In this document: positions 43,332-56,600 of the stretch, piece by piece
Layout: each line of letters opens with the position of its first letter
Numbering within the stretch: the stretch's first letter is position 1
Assembly: GCF_000283155.1 (NCBI RefSeq)
Contig: NW_004454166.1
Coordinates: forward strand, 5,070,975-5,134,974
From: Ceratotherium simum simum
Taxonomy: Eukaryota > Chordata > Mammalia > Perissodactyla > Rhinocerotidae
Length of the DNA: 64,000 bases
Direction of reading: 5' to 3'
The notes under the pieces: generated by a model
Database searches by the model: none
What the model was told of the DNA's origin: nothing
Seen by the model: only the letters and a program-made list of their open reading frames with translations
Translations under genes and position numbers: made by a program

Positions 43332-43568
43332 GGGGCTGGCCTGGTGGCACAGGCAGTTAAGTGTGCGCGCTCCGCTGCGGCGGCCCGGGGTTCACTGGTT
43401 CGGATCCTGGGCGTGCACTGACGCACTGCTTGGCAAGCCATGCTGTGGCAGCGTCCCATATAAAGTGGAAGAAGATGGGCATGGATGTTAGCCCACGGCC
43501 AGTCTTCCTCAGTAAAAAGAGGAGGATTGGCAGATGTTAGCTCAGGGCTGATCTTCCTCACACACACA
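43332..43568 (+). mobile_element. ERE SINE (two-module tail type), plus
   Basis: Head ggggctggcctggtggcaca, box B ggttcggatcc, two modules ending with a short CA/A tail. Duplication AAAAATATTATTAT at 43318-43331 and 43569-43582 is perfect. Confidence 0.96.
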
Positions 43569-43582
43569 AAAAATATTATTAT

Positions 43583-44814
43583 AACAATAATAAAAGATAT
43601 GTAAACCAAGCCATCACCCATAATCCCCTCATCTAAACTTACCTTTTTTATTTTCCAGACTGTGCCTTTATTTCATATAGAGATATAACAGTGCACATGT
43701 GAGTATTTATAGCATTGAATTGTAATGATGCACTTTGAAAACAAAATAGCCTCTATATTTTTTCTAATACCATGTTTCTAATTCTGGTCCAACACCTTAT
43801 TATTCTTTGCCTAGAATTAAAAAGATTGGCACACTTATAGATTTCTTGTTCTATCCAATAAGTATATAGTTAAAATGTTGAATAGAATGGTTAAAAATAT
43901 TAACATCACTAGAAGATGTATATGGTATCTTTCTACAGATCAAATGAGGCACAGGAGAATTTTGCTTCAGAATATTACATTTGACTTTGCCTACCTTTAA
44001 AAGCTTTCTTTCAGCCCGGAAAGATTATTTCTGCTCTTCTTTATTTAAAATCCATTTATCAAATTCCAGTTGTATTTCCCTTACCAGAACAATGCCTATT
44101 TGTCATTAATGGTGACGGTATTGATCTTTAATAATACTAGACTCTGATGACTTGAAATTTTTTCATGATATCGCTATTATCACTTATAAACTTTTGGAAA
44201 AGACAAATTATTAGATTCACATTAATATTGTTACATTTATAGGCATCTTAATGAAATGCATGCCAATAGAAGAGGAAGCTAAATTTTAATTGAAGATTGC
44301 CCTTAAAAATGGAAGAATTCCAAGATTTTTGGTAGTTGGGTAATATTAAGTAGGAGAAAATAGGAAATGAAAATGAATTTATTCTCTGAAATAAAAAGTT
44401 TCAAACATTAGTGAACTGAAAGACAGTCTTCTCTGGAAATGGTACTCATAATTCTTGGTATATTTAAACCATCAGTCATATTATGAAAAAAACATAGAGA
44501 TTAACCTGGGTCAGATATCCACTTCCTTAAAAATGTGGTGACTGTAGGTTAGGTAGTGAATCTTATTTTTATGAAAGGCTCCAGTAAAGAATGCATACGG
44601 ACTGCCAGCTCTGGAAACTTACTTAGAGGTCATAGAACCTTAGCTTCTCTTTTTCTAGATGAGACTTGAGAGGTTATTTCAGGCATCAGTTGGTGGGAAA
44701 TTTCATTAAAACTCCTAGAACAGTAGTTGGCCTACAGCATATGTTCTATAAATGTTAATTTCTTTTCCCATTTTCCTAGGACCTAGTTTCCCCATTCTTG
44801 AGATGAGTGCATCA
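43583..44814. other. Intergenic, no feature recognised
   Basis: AT-rich. A possible MIR/L2 scrap at about 44640-44765 ('gtagttggcctacagcatat', 'gttctataaatgttaat'). Confidence 0.45.
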
Positions 44815-45180
44815 TGATTTGTCTGTTGCATTAATCATCTAATCTGTGATAAAAAGCAACCCCCAAATCTCAGTGGCAAATAACAGCAAAGATTTATTTC
44901 TTCATCTCATCACATGTCCCCTGTGGCTGGGCTGACGCTCTCCCCCATTGCTGGAGGTTGCCTGTGGTTGCAGCTGGGGCTGGGGCTCTGTTCCATATGA
45001 CTCTTTTCCGTGAGTCTTCATTTTGGAATCCAGGCTAATGGAGCATCCCATCTAGGATATGCTGTTCTTCAGGCAGAGATTGAAAAGCAGGAGCAGGCCT
45101 CTTAAATTAGCTCCTGCTTGGAGGGAGCACACTATCATTTCTGCTGACAGTCATTGACCAATGAAGTCCATGGCCAAGTC
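44815..45180. repeat. Unclassified old interspersed repeat
   Basis: 'aatctcagtggcaaataaca', 'aagatttatttcttcatctc' and 'gctgttcttcaggcagag' look like a dispersed mammalian repeat of LTR type, but I cannot name it with confidence. Confidence 0.35.
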
Positions 45181-46239
45181 TGACAATGGGCAGGGAGATG
45201 CACTCTACCTGCGGGAGTCATGGCAAACCACGAAGGTGTGTGATTCTCTTGCAGGGTAGGGAGCAAATAGTTGTTAACGGTAATATGGGTTACCACACAG
45301 TTGACAAATATTTTAATGTGGTACCTTTATTTGGTCTACTATTCTTTTTTCAATTCCAGCTCTGCAGAAATGGAAGATATTAGGCTCTTGCTACATTCTT
45401 CATGGCAGAGCTGAGTTCTAATTTTTCCTATTAGACTAACAATGCAGAGCACTTTTTGCTTATTCAGGCTGCAACAAAACTTGAGGACCAATTGATTTTC
45501 CTTGGAATCAAATTGTTCTTACTAAACTTGAGGATGTTGTTTTCTTTTGAAAAATGCTTGATGGAAGGAGGACATTACGTGCAGGAGACTGTTGTCTTTT
45601 ATCCTGTGAAAGAAGACTTGCAAGGCCTTCAACTGAATCCTCAGAGAAAGTTTAAACTTTAGGTAACTGGTTAAGTATTACTGGTGGGACTCATAGAAAG
45701 ATGAAAAGCCATGAGAATAAAGGATGTGTTTCCACAAAGTCTCTTAAAAATGTTTTAAAGCTAAACTTAACAATCAACAGGGTATTAACCATCCCTCAAG
45801 AGCCTTCTTTGAAATTTATTTTTAGGAAGAGGAAGGCTCTGTGTGAAGTGGGGGTAGGGTGGGAGGAAGGAATGGGGAAGAGAAGAGAAGTAGTTACTTA
45901 GAGTCTACTGTATTTTTCTTATACTTCAAAAATGTATTTAAACTTCAGAACAATCTTTTAATGGATGGTTGGGTGAAGACGGGTGACAGTGAGAGAAAGG
46001 GAGAAGGGCCATCTTTTTCACGCCGGAAAAGTGGATGATCTCTGCAGATTCTCAACTTTAAAATCTGCCTTTCTATCCTGTATCTATCTATGTCTTGTGA
46101 GTGGTGAGTACATTCACTTGTAAATTCTTTCCTGAGAGAAGAAAGAATAGAACTTCAAGAGATATCAAAGGGACTATAGAGAGAAGTCTTCTTGCCAAGG
46201 GTCCCCCAGCCCCCCAAGTTCCTTCCATGGAGGCAATCT
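45181..46239. other. Intergenic, no feature recognised
   Basis: Unique-looking; no gene or repeat supported. Confidence 0.5.
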
Positions 46240-46420
46240 GTGTTATGTGTTTCTAACATAGCATTTTAGGGGTATTTTAGTCATTTACAAGTAAATACAC
46301 TTATCTACATATTTCTCTCTCTCTTTTTTTTTTTATACAAAATGTATCTGTTCTACACTTAGCTTTCATTTAATATATCTTGGAGATCATTTCGTATAAA
46401 TATACAACCGGGCCCCTCCC
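46240..46420. mobile_element. Possible old L1-type scrap
   Basis: 'ttcatttaatatatcttgga' and 'gatcatttcgtataaatata' recall a recurrent L1M segment. Weak. Confidence 0.35.
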
Positions 46421-48284
46421 CACACCCTCACCTCCTCTGTTTCTTAAGGCAGCTTGGGTTTTACATTGTAAAAATATACCGTAAGCTACTAAATGGTAGT
46501 GCGTTTCTTCTTTCTGGAAACATATGTTGAGTCTTCTCTATCCCCAGAACTCTGCCACCCAGAAGACAATTACTAGGGGCCCTCAGGAGGCTTATCAGTT
46601 TGTAACTTACATGTATTTGTTACTGTGGCTAACTAACTGCCGTTTGTTTCCCCAGTGATAAAGCAACACCCTCAAGAATGCTGCTTGTGCTCACTTTGGG
46701 AGATCACACCCAAGGAAAGGGGACAGCCAGGGAAACTGAGTCCTCTACCACAGCACAAAGGGAGAGGTTCCCTGAGGAATAGTCCAGGTGATGGTAGCTC
46801 TACAATGGAAAGGAAAACAAGCAAAGACCGACGTGGGGGTGAAATGGGCTCATAGAGGTGAAAAGGGCAGGTGCAGGCAGAGTGATGACAGGACAGGCAG
46901 CTAAGGCCAGAGGTCTGTGTGGTTCCCTAGATGCTCACCTTCTCATTCCTCAACCTTCAGAAGAGCTGTACTGCTGGAGAGAATTTGCTGTGATTTTTGA
47001 ATGTAAGAGGGAAATGTGCATCTGTTCAGAGTGCTATTAAAAGGAGAATCCCATCAAATTACAGGGTATGAAATGATAAGTCATTTGAGTGAATTACCTA
47101 TTAAATGTCAGCCAGGACCTAATAATATGTTTTCCTTTACACGTTAAGGCAGTGCCACTCGTCTGCTATCAGTAGGGCTATTTCCTTCCTCTGTCTTGCT
47201 TTGTCCCCTTTGCCACCAACTGGGGTGAGCGATCAGATGGAAGTCATGAAACACAGTGACCCTGAATAGCCTTCATAAGAACTGACCCCAGGCCATGGCT
47301 TCATTAACACCTTGTCCAGTGTTCTCCTGAGATTAATCAGCCTCAGTCAAGAATCCAATAGTTTAATAATTCCATAATGCATATTTCCATAATACTTCAG
47401 AGCATGGGTTATTATTAAAGAAAATTTGCAGTTTTTTTTTCTAATTGTTCTAGGTAGAATTTTTATAGATGGCAGTGGTATAAACAGTTAAAATGAGATT
47501 TTCAAGGCTGTATAACATATTCTATTCAGATGTAAGAATTTTACTGTATCCCATTTAGTCTGAGTTGTTGAAAATATCTTTTCTTTAGAAGAAGTTGCAT
47601 CTGCTAATAAGTGGGCACAAGCATCCTTGATGTTTGTTGGTGCTGATCATCTACCTACTTAACGACTAAAAGTACCATTCAGGAGCTCTTTGCCCTTAGC
47701 TTCTCATGCTTTCAACTCGACAAATCTTCTGAACTTGTCTCCTGCTTAAAATCCAGAAAACATAAATTTTACAGATCTGTGTCCTCCAGACAAATGTGGT
47801 GGCATTTGCAAATACCACAGCACGTTGTGAAAATCCTGATTTCTTCATGCTAACAAAGAGCGTGTACTAGATGGGGGGCTTCAGCGCGTCAGTAAACTTG
47901 GGAGTAACCATGCTGGCGTCTGTGCTTTCACGTCTCTCCCTACCCCAGATTCCCCAACTTTATTTTCTCCCTCACGTCCCTGCAGCTGGACTCCTGGAGG
48001 CCCGGGACTGTTCCAGCTCCTGAGCCTGTGCCGATGGGGGCATGGGAAGCAGCAGCCTCAGCCTCCCTATTTTGTGAAACTTGGAATTAAACCTGGCATC
48101 AGACCAGACCCTGGACGTGTCTTCCCTGAGGTCGATTTCTGCAGCGGGTTATTTACTCTCAGCCCATATTTTATGTCCAAATGAATGAGGAACCTCTGGA
48201 TCTCAGTCTAGTCCCTCTCTTGGTTGGCCTGATGTTGTTACCTTTGCTTTGACCTGAGTGCTTTGAAATTTCCGTGTAACTAAT
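46421..48284. other. Intergenic, no feature recognised
   Basis: Mostly unique-looking. A somewhat GC-richer patch lies at 47920-48120 without clear promoter motifs. Confidence 0.5.
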
Positions 48285-48535
48285 ATAGCCTGGTGGGTAA
48301 GAGTTTGGGTGCTGGAGTCAGGATGGCATGATTTTAAATTCTGGTTCACAACGTACTAGTGAAGTGACTGTGGGAAAGTTATCAACCTCTCTACAAACCT
48401 CAGCTTTTCTCATCTATAAATGGGGATAATAATAGTATTTCTCTTAGAGGGTTGTTGAGGATTAAGTGAAGTGATGCATGTCAAATGCTTGGCACCCAAT
48501 GATTGCTCAATAAATGTTAGCTATTATTCTTATGA
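48285..48535 (+). repeat. MIR SINE, plus
   Basis: Strong MIR: 'gagtttgggtgctggagtca', 'tctataaatggggataataa', 'agggttgttgaggattaagt', 'gctcaataaatgttagctat'. Confidence 0.9.
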
Positions 48536-48559
48536 CTGGGATTGACTATTTGCCCCAAT

Positions 48560-48650
48560 CAGCACAGGCAGACATAACTCTAAAGCTCCTTACGGGTAGA
48601 AACTATCATAGGTCCACCTGGCATATTAGTTAATGTTTGTTGAATGGGTA
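48560..48650 (+). mobile_element. L2 3' end scrap, sense
   Basis: 'gctccttacgggtagaaact' and 'ttaatgtttgttgaatgggt' match the L2 terminus. Confidence 0.6.
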
Positions 48651-50189
48651 AATGGTGGGAACACCCTCATTATACAGTTCGTTTTCAAATTAGAGGCACC
48701 ACTAAACATGAGCTCATAATCAAAAAGAACACAACACACATGGAAACAATCTACTTTGAGTAAGAGTCACCAGAAACAAGTAGCAGAATTAGAATGTCAA
48801 GAATTTGAATGATACAGTTATAGGGTACAAAATCAAAAAGTATGTTAAGATGCTTTTTAAAAAAAGGATGGAATAGAGAACATGAGAAAGAAATAAGATA
48901 TTATCATACTATAGTAAAATTTTCTACAACCTCCTTTTGTTCCCCTTAAGATTTCTTGAGAATCATTTTATCGTCCTGAGAGTGCATGGCCAGGAGATGG
49001 GTCAGCTCATCACTTCAGCATCACATAAGCAAGAGGGAGAAGAGAGGAAGCACACTCACATGCTGACCCTGTTACGCCTGGTGCTCCCCTAGCAGATGTG
49101 GTATGGGCTGTGCCCTGGAATACAGCTTAGAATTAGAATTCTTTCTCTTTGCAGAGGAGAACGGCATGGGAGTGGGGTTCAGAGCAGATGTGTGAGGAGG
49201 ATAGAGGAGGAAAGAGAGAGACCTAAAAATGTGTGCCTTCTCATAGAAAATTGCCACATCAGAGAATATGTTTAGGGGAAAAAATGATTCCATTGCATTG
49301 TTTAATTCAATTGTTTAGTTCAACGAAATTACTCTTGCTGTTTGTATTGTGATTATGTTAAATAAAAAACACTTTCAAAGTACATTTCAGTCACGAAGAC
49401 CCTGACCTGTTTACGTAATGATTAAAAATGGAATGACCTATAAGTCCCCATTTTCAGCAGTCCTCAGGATTGCCCAGTTTGAGAACCACTAATGAATGTT
49501 TGCCATGTTGAGGCAACACAAGAAAACTCCACATGTGAACGTTTTACAGCATTGGCTGCTGCATGTTTTTTTCCCACCTGGGGCTTCTGTTCCTCCTTCT
49601 TTATGTTGCTGACTTCTTTTTTGATCCCTCAGAAGAGAACAGGCACCATTCCCTTGCCGTGGGCATTTGTATTCTGAATAGCGGCTTGAGAAAGCTCCCT
49701 CATCTCTTAAGAACTCAACAGTATCCAGGCTTCTTCCTGCTGAGGGCTTTCTTCTCCTCCAGGACTCTCTTGGACAAGATCTGAGAAGACCCCTGCTAGC
49801 TCTCCTGTGCATGGTCCCATCTGGTCCACAGGACATAATCACATCCCTTTGGTCCACAAACTCCGGGAATGTAGGCTGCCCCAAGCAGCTGCCTCTCATT
49901 TGCTTTTCTTTCAAAGCCACTAGCTAGCTGGTTTCTTGCCCTTCAGATTTTTCAGGTGACAGTTGGTCTGTATGTCCCCATGACTAGAGGCCAAATATGA
50001 AACTCTCCAAGTGGCCTTCTTAAAGCGCCTCTAAGTTGATTTGCAGGGATGGGGGAAACACCCCGTAGTTTGCTACTCCGGGAGGGAGATGGCACCTCTT
50101 GGAACACCAACAGCTTTCTCCAAAATCTCCTAATCTCTGACTTCGGACCCTTTTATATCCTGATATAGCTGAAGGAGCAGGAGACATGT
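48651..50189. other. Intergenic, no feature recognised
   Basis: 48660-48900 may be old L1/HAL1. A 143-codon minus-strand frame at 49489-49920 has no recognisable product and is treated as chance. Confidence 0.45.
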
Positions 50190-50530
50190 AATTGTTTTAT
50201 TAAATTTTTTATTTTGACATAGTTTTAAGTTCACATGCAGTGGTAAGGAATAATTGAGAGAGAGCCCGTGTACCCTTTACCCAGTTTCCCCCAATGGAAA
50301 CATCTTACAAAACTCTAGTGCAGTGTCACAGCCAGGACACTGACATCAGTGCAGTCAAGACGCAGCACAGTTCCGTCCTCCCAAGGTCCTTCAGCTGGAG
50401 AGTGCAGGCTCTGGGGGCCTTTTTAGTCCGCGCCCATTGGTATTTCTGCATTGCGGGTCCTTTAGCTTCTATTCTGAGACTTATGAGGCAAAACGATAAA
50501 CCAGGAAACTCACCACTGTGACTCCCTAGC
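50190..50530. mobile_element. Probable old L1-type fragment
   Basis: 'acccagtttcccccaatgga', 'aacatcttacaaaactctag' and 'cagccaggacactgacatca' match a recurrent L1M segment. Confidence 0.5.
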
Positions 50531-51022
50531 TGGTCTGTCTTCTTTGCTCCATCTTTCAGAGTCTTCTTTTGTTGTTTTATATATAATGTGCAGGGGTTTT
50601 AGTTGTACTTAGTGGGAACGATAGAAAAAGTATGTCAACTCCACCTCCCCAGAAGTGGAAGTCTGTGTACCTGTTTTTGGATCACCTCTTTTGTGCGTTC
50701 TCAGCATAGCTTTGCACATCACTTGGACCGTGGTATTTATTGTCTTGGTGCCTCAGCCAACATTTCCTATAAGCGTTTAGTTACATACACGTGAAGAAGA
50801 AAGGGTTACAAAATACATCCTCAACAATCATGCTTATGAAAAATTCCTAGGTTTTCATTGTTTTAGTAACAACATAAACATATTCCTGGATTATTCTTCA
50901 TTCTGGCTTCAGGGAGATCATTCTGGAAAGGTAGTCTTGGGAAAATTATTTAAAAAGTGACCAAATTCCATCGTTGAAAAAATGAATATTGTTAATATGC
51001 ATTCTATTTCACCTATTATAAC
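50531..51022. other. Intergenic, no feature recognised
   Basis: Unique-looking sequence. Confidence 0.45.
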
Positions 51023-51038
51023 TACAAGGCTATTTATT

Positions 51039-51248
51039 TATTTAAAGATTTTATTTATTTATTTCCACCCCCCCAAAGCCCCAGTAGATAGTTGTATGTC
51101 ATAGCTGCACATCCTTCTAGTTGCTGTATGTGGGACGCGGACCCAGCATGGCCGGAGAAGCGGCACGTCGGTGCGTGCCCGGGATCCGAACCCCGGGCTG
51201 CCAGCAGCGGAGCGCGCGCACTTAACCGCTAAGCCACGGGGCTGGCCC
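51039..51248 (-). mobile_element. ERE1-type SINE, minus, 16-bp TSD
   Basis: aaagccccagtagatagttg, ggatccgaaccccgggc and the head ending acggggctggccc. Duplication TACAAGGCTATTTATT at 51023-51038 and 51249-51264 is perfect. Confidence 0.96.
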
Positions 51249-51345
51249 TACAAGGCTATTTATTACTTCTAGTAACAGGGCAATTGGAGTATAGTATAGT
51301 TAGTGGTGGGCTGGAGTCAGCTTGTACTGGCTTGTAAGAGATAAT

Positions 51346-51602
51346 TTTTTTTTTTTGAAGAGGAGGATTGGCCCTGCGCTAACATCTGTTGCCAATCTTC
51401 CTCTTTTTTTCTTTTTTCTCCCCAAAGCCCCAGTACATAGTTGTGTATCACAGTTGTAGAGTTGTAGCTCTTCTATATGGGACGCTGCCTTAGCATGGTT
51501 TGATGCGCGGAGCATAGGTCCACGCCCAGGATCCGAACCTGCGAACCTGGGCCGCCGAAGCAGAATGCTTGAACTTCACCGCTACGCCACCGGGCCAGCC
51601 CC
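51346..51602 (-). mobile_element. Older chimeric ERE SINE, minus
   Basis: T-run, one tail module (gaggattggccctgcgctaa), a T/C-run, then caaagccccagtacatagtt and a diverged body ending accgggccagcccc. Imperfect flanking duplication (agataattttt-like at left, agaggtgattg at right). Confidence 0.88.
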
Positions 51603-51616
51603 AGAGGTGATTGTTT

Positions 51617-53649
51617 TTAGGAATCCCACAAGGCAATAAACATAGTTGTTATTAAAAATTATATAAAATTTCAATAAATTACATTAAAAACAAATACTAA
51701 AAATTCACCACTTCCTAGTTATTTTACTACATTTTACTACTATGTTCTTGAGATTATTTACATCTATCGTAAATATCTGTGTGGTGGAAATACTGTATAA
51801 AGGCACCCTACTGTGCATCTCTTCTCAACTCTGTGTTCAATGATGTCGCATTGGTAGCTTGATGTCAGCCATGGTGGGAGTATTTACTCCACAGAAATTG
51901 GAAAATGTTACAAATCAGGGCTTTCCCCCTGGAAAGCCTGTTGTTAAACATTTTCCAGAACACCACTGAGTATAAACCATTTTCCCAGAGTCTCTCTATC
52001 GCTGAAAATAATTTTTCTTATTCTCCAGAAACTTGCCCTATCTCAGGAGCTTTTGAATTTCCAGACCTAGATTACTTGTATTTTATATGGTGTAATAGCA
52101 AGATAAGAGCAAGTATTTCTTCAGCCTTCACAATCCACAGTGGAAAACAGATATATGTTTCTTATTATGCTGCCTTTTGAAGAAGACTTGACGACAGAGC
52201 TGATGCTGTGTTCAGATTAACTACGTGAGCAGAAGGGGTGGGGGAAGGGGAAGACAAATGGCTTGTTTTTTCAATACAGCTGCTCTGGCTATTGTCTTTA
52301 ATTACACTCGTGCTGGACTGATAAGGAAGCTGGCTTCTGACAGCCATGAGGAGCTTCCGTGCCACAAAGCCCTAATATTTCTTTGTGGGTATAAGTGATG
52401 TCTTGTTCACTAAGCAAGATAGACATGAATTATTTTTGATAATTGTGATTGGCTCTGTTTCTACAATGCTTAGGGACTTAATTTTCTTAAAGCTATATGG
52501 CCCCCATTTGGAAGTTTACCTATTGCCTTTAGTGAGGCAGGAGATTTTTGCGGTTGAATGTGGATGCATTTCTCGAACTTTTCAACATACTCCTTATTCA
52601 TATGCCTTTTTATTTGGCATTGAAAAAATATGCTGACATCTTCTTGAAAACATGACTGATAACTGACTATCTTGGTGCCTCTTCCTTTCCAGTCTGGCCA
52701 GAATTCTCCCAGTCTCTTCCGAATATTCCCATAATGTGAACCTAAAGCTAAGACATATCATGTAGAGAGCCCATGTGCCTTTTAATTTTATTTTCTTGGT
52801 AGGAATAACAAGTGCCAGAACTACATGTTTCCATCTTTTGTCCCTGTTGTCCTTACTTTCTTGGTGGCAAGTGGCCAAATGCCAAAGCAAAAAAGCATTA
52901 TGGAATGATGTATTACTGTGTAACCCAAGTGCCAACGGAGTATTTTCTGGAGAAAAGGCGATGCTTTTGTTGTGAGCTGCAGGGTGGAAAGCCTGAAGAA
53001 ATGAACGTACCTGGTGATTTCATTTATTAAAATGTTTTCAGTTTAGAATCTACCAAATGTGATTGAAAAGCCCTGCTCCCTATTAGAATATTCTAGAATA
53101 ACCTAAACAAAATTGGGCGTGAAGTAATTAAACATTTTGTGTGGGGTTGTTAAATAGTGTTTTGTAGGGAATGTCATCCTTCCAGGTTTCTGTCCAGTGG
53201 AGGAGTCATTTTAACTTTTCACTTCAGGCAAATATATACTCTTCATGTCAAAGAGACTTTGAAATATGTTATTTCTGCTGCCAGAGCACAGCTACAGAGT
53301 GGAGAACATCAGGGCCAAGAGAGCCAGCTGCAGAGCACTCAGGCTAGAGAGTTAGGGAGCTCTAGCACCAAGCAGCCATGTACAACATTACCCAGAATCT
53401 GTGGGGGGGAAGCCAAGCCAGATGTGTAGGGATATAGGATATGATAAAATCAGTTCTTTGAATAAGTACGTAAGCAGAGACTCAGGTCTTTGTAATAAGA
53501 GCACTGAAATAAACATAAGACATCCAGACATCCCAGCAGAGGACAGGCTTGGTGGGATGGGAGCCACATGGACCAAGCCATTCAGAAGAGGGTCCAGAGG
53601 GAATCATCTGAGAAAGTCTGGCCAGTCCCTGGCCCTGCTGGTTAATTCA
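51617..53649. other. Intergenic, no feature recognised
   Basis: Mostly unique-looking. Several short frames (for example 52385-52636 plus, 52594-52935 minus) have no recognisable products. Confidence 0.5.
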
Positions 53650-53860
53650 GGCTAGTGCGGTGGTTAGTGTGTGGGCCCAGGAGTCAGGTTACCACGTTTA
53701 TGTCCTGGATCTGCCATATCACAACTGTGTGGCCTTGTGTTTCTGAAACTCAGTTATGCTATCTGTAAAATAAGAAGAATGATAGCCCACCTCATCCAAA
53801 GCTCTTAGCAAAATTTCCGGAGCCTAGTAAATTCTCCGTAAATGTTAGCTGTACAAATAC
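53650..53860 (+). repeat. MIR SINE, plus
   Basis: 'gtgcggtggttagtgtgtgg', 'gcccaggagtcaggttacca', 'actgtgtggccttgtg', 'gctatctgtaaaataagaag', 'attctccgtaaatgttagct'. Confidence 0.85.
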
Positions 53861-54296
53861 TAATGCAATTATCTTATTATTAGTTCCATGGTGAAATGAG
53901 ACTGATATCAGAATCCACTCAACATTTCTTATGGCTTTTAGTATATTAGTATAGTTAGTGAACCGTATCTCGTTCTCATTACAAAATGAGGATTTAGGAA
54001 TTACCCTCAAATCCGGTTATACTCTTCATAGCGTTGCTAAGCAGAGAATCCTTAAGGTGTTATTCTCTATTGATACCTAGTTCAGGTGGACCCTACCTGA
54101 CTGTTGGACTGACCAGGGTGAAAACTACAGTCACAGAAGCAGCCCCTTACAGAATGCAGGCTTTAGTAAGTCTATTTTTGTCTGAATTTGCTACCAGTTA
54201 ATTTAATTTGTATCTTTATGTGCCCCTCACATGTGGTGAAGCAACATCGGAAGATACAATGAGGCTGCAGTGACAGAGCAAGCTACTGTCTTCTTT
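53861..54296. other. Intergenic, no feature recognised
   Basis: Unique-looking sequence. Confidence 0.45.
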
Positions 54297-54367
54297 TACT
54301 CATTCATTAATTCATTCATTGATTCATGGATTCATTAATTGATTGATTGATTCATTTATTCATTCAA
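54297..54367 (-). repeat. (ATTC)n/(GATT)n tract, probably an L2 tail
   Basis: Imperfect 4-bp repeats of the type found at L2 3' ends, followed to about 54470 by weak antisense L2 text. Confidence 0.75.
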
Positions 54368-54594
54368 ATATGGTGATTGACTGCCTGGACTATATCCTTT
54401 ACTGCACCAATTTCATAATCCTTACTTTCAAGGACTTTCACCTTCAGTAGAGGAGACAGAAAAAGTAACCAGGGAAACCAAATATAGTGCTACTTGTTAA
54501 GAATAATGATAGTGAAGACATCTTGTGATAATGACTAGGTGAGAGCAGCCCACAACTGTCATGACAGGTCTTGGGGAAAAGTTTCACTCCAACA

Positions 54595-56600
54595 ACAAAT
54601 ATTTGTTGAACAATGTGCCAGGCCATCTTCAAAGATCTGGGCCCACAGCAGTGAAAAGACCAGGCCCCTGCTGTCATAACATTTACATTCTCCTGGGTGG
54701 GGAAGAGAATAAACTAATAGGGAAAATAGATAGGGATATACATTAAATAAGGAATTGATATAGAGAGATGTTTTGGGGAATAACTGGATGGCTATTTTAT
54801 GTAGGGTGGTTAGGAAAGACTAGCTGAGGAGGAGACATTTGAGCTGAGACCTAAAGACTTAGAAAGAAAGAAGAAAAGTTGAGGGGGAGAGCATTTTAGG
54901 CAAGGAGAAAAGCTAGTGGAAAAGCCCTAATGCAAAATGGAGACCAGCATTTTCAAAAGAAGGCAGATGGCAAGCCAGGTATGAGACGAGGAGGGGGAGT
55001 TAGGAAGAGGCAAGAAAGTCTCTGAAAGCCAGCATAAGGAGATTGACTTTCATTCTAAGCGCTAGGAGAAGTCAATGATGGATTTTAAGTAGGGAGTGAC
55101 ATGTTCTAATTTACATTTAAAAAATGTACTTCTGGCTGCGGTGTGGGGAATAGATGGTTGGAGGCAGTTGCAGTATTCCACGTAAGACGTGGCAGTGGCT
55201 TGGATTGTAGAGGAAGCAGTGGAGAGGGGAGAAAATGTGTTGGGGTGTGTTTTCAAGATAGACTTGATAGGATTTGCTTATAGGCTGCATGTGTGGAGTG
55301 AGGAAAAGAGGAACGAATGCAAGGTAAGCTCTTAGGTTTTTGGCATGAGCAGCTGGGTGGATGATGGTGCTGTTTGCTGAGATGAGGAAGCCTGGGTAGG
55401 AACAGAGTGTTTGTTGGAGGGAAGGGGGAGATGCTGGTGTGTGGGGTAAGGTAGGGAAATTAGGGGTTCCCAAGTGGTTGTGTGGAATTTGAGATATCTT
55501 AGATGCACAAGATAGAACATGCCTTATCTGCCTTTGGGACAGGCATGGCAACAGGCGCATTCAAGGTTGGGTCAATAACCATATTCGAGTGAAACAATGA
55601 ATGAATGAGGTGGATGGTGGTCTGCTCTGTCACTACTTCTTCACTGTTGTCAGATGCTGCCCCATCACACATGGGGAACACAGAAAGATACAGACTAATT
55701 CAACAGGTAACACATTCAGACAATAATAGGCTTAGATAAGTCTGCATTTTGTAAAGGTGCTGCTACTTGTTATTTTCCTCCCACAAGTAGTAATTTGGAT
55801 AAACAAACCTGGAACCCTGGAGAGAGGTCAGATTGGCCGAGAAAGATTTGGTACTCTTGGAATACAGATGGTTTCTTAAGCCACGGTGTGCCTTGAGGTC
55901 CCTGAGGAAGAACAGACAAATAGAGGAAGGAATGGGGTCTGTATTAGTGTCCTATTGAGGCTATAACAAATTACTACAAACTTAGTAGCTTAAAACAACA
56001 CAAATTTAATATTTTATAGTTCTGGAGGTCAGAAGTCCAAAACGAGTCTCACTGGGCTGAAATCAAGGTGTTGGCAGCATTGAGCTCTCTCTGGAGACTC
56101 TAGGGCAGAATCTGTTTTCTCACCTTTTCTAGCTTCTAGAGGGAACCTGCTTTCATTGGCTGTGGCCACTTCCTCCATATTTAAAGTGCATCACTACAAC
56201 CTCTCTTTCCATCGTCACAGCTTTTTCTGACTCTGACTCTCCTGCCTCCCTCTTTCCCTTATAAAGATCTTTGTGATTTCATTGGGCCCATTTGGATAAC
56301 CCAGGATAATCTCCCCAAGTCAAGATCCTTAATCACATCTGTGAAGTCCCTTTAGCCATGTAAGGTAAAATATTCACATGTTCCGGGGCTTAGGATGTGA
56401 ACAACTTTGGGAGCTATTATTTTGCCTACCACAGGGCCCAAGACTAATCCCTGGAGTGCTCCTAGGAGGCTGAACAGAGAAGATCCAGCAAAGGATTAGA
56501 AGGAGGAAAGTCCAGTGAGAGAGGTGGAGAACCAGGAGAATGTGGTGTCACAGAAGCCAAAGGTAGACAGTTTGAAGAAAGAGGGAGTGTAATGGTATCA
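54595..56600 (-). mobile_element. Long L2 LINE, antisense, split by MLT1
   Basis: Extended inverted L2: 'acaacaaatatttgttgaac', 'atgtgccaggccatcttcaa', 'aggaggagacatttgagctg', 'cgatggattttaagt'-like text, 'aggatttgcttataggctgc', 'agctgggtggatgatggtg'. After the MLT1 (55940-56433) it resumes with 'taatccctggagtgctccta' and 'ggagaaccaggagaatgtgg'. The minus frame at 55117-55560 retains recognisable but decayed L2 ORF2 C-terminal sequence. Confidence 0.88.
55940..56433 (-). mobile_element. MLT1-type MaLR LTR, minus
   Basis: Inverted MLT1: 'aggctataacaaattactac', 'tagcttaaaacaacacaaat', 'gttctggaggtcagaagtcc', 'ccaggataatctccccaagt', 'acatgttccggggcttagga', ending tgcctaccaca. Flanks gggtc/gggcc give a near-matching 5-bp duplication. 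Solo LTR; no viral coding sequence. Confidence 0.88.

Noticed and set aside
49489..49920. 143-codon minus-strand open frame
   Set aside because: No recognised product, no promoter or splice context; frames of this size occur by chance in 64 kb.
55117..55560. 147-codon minus-strand open frame
   Set aside because: It is decayed L2 ORF2 sequence, not an independent gene.
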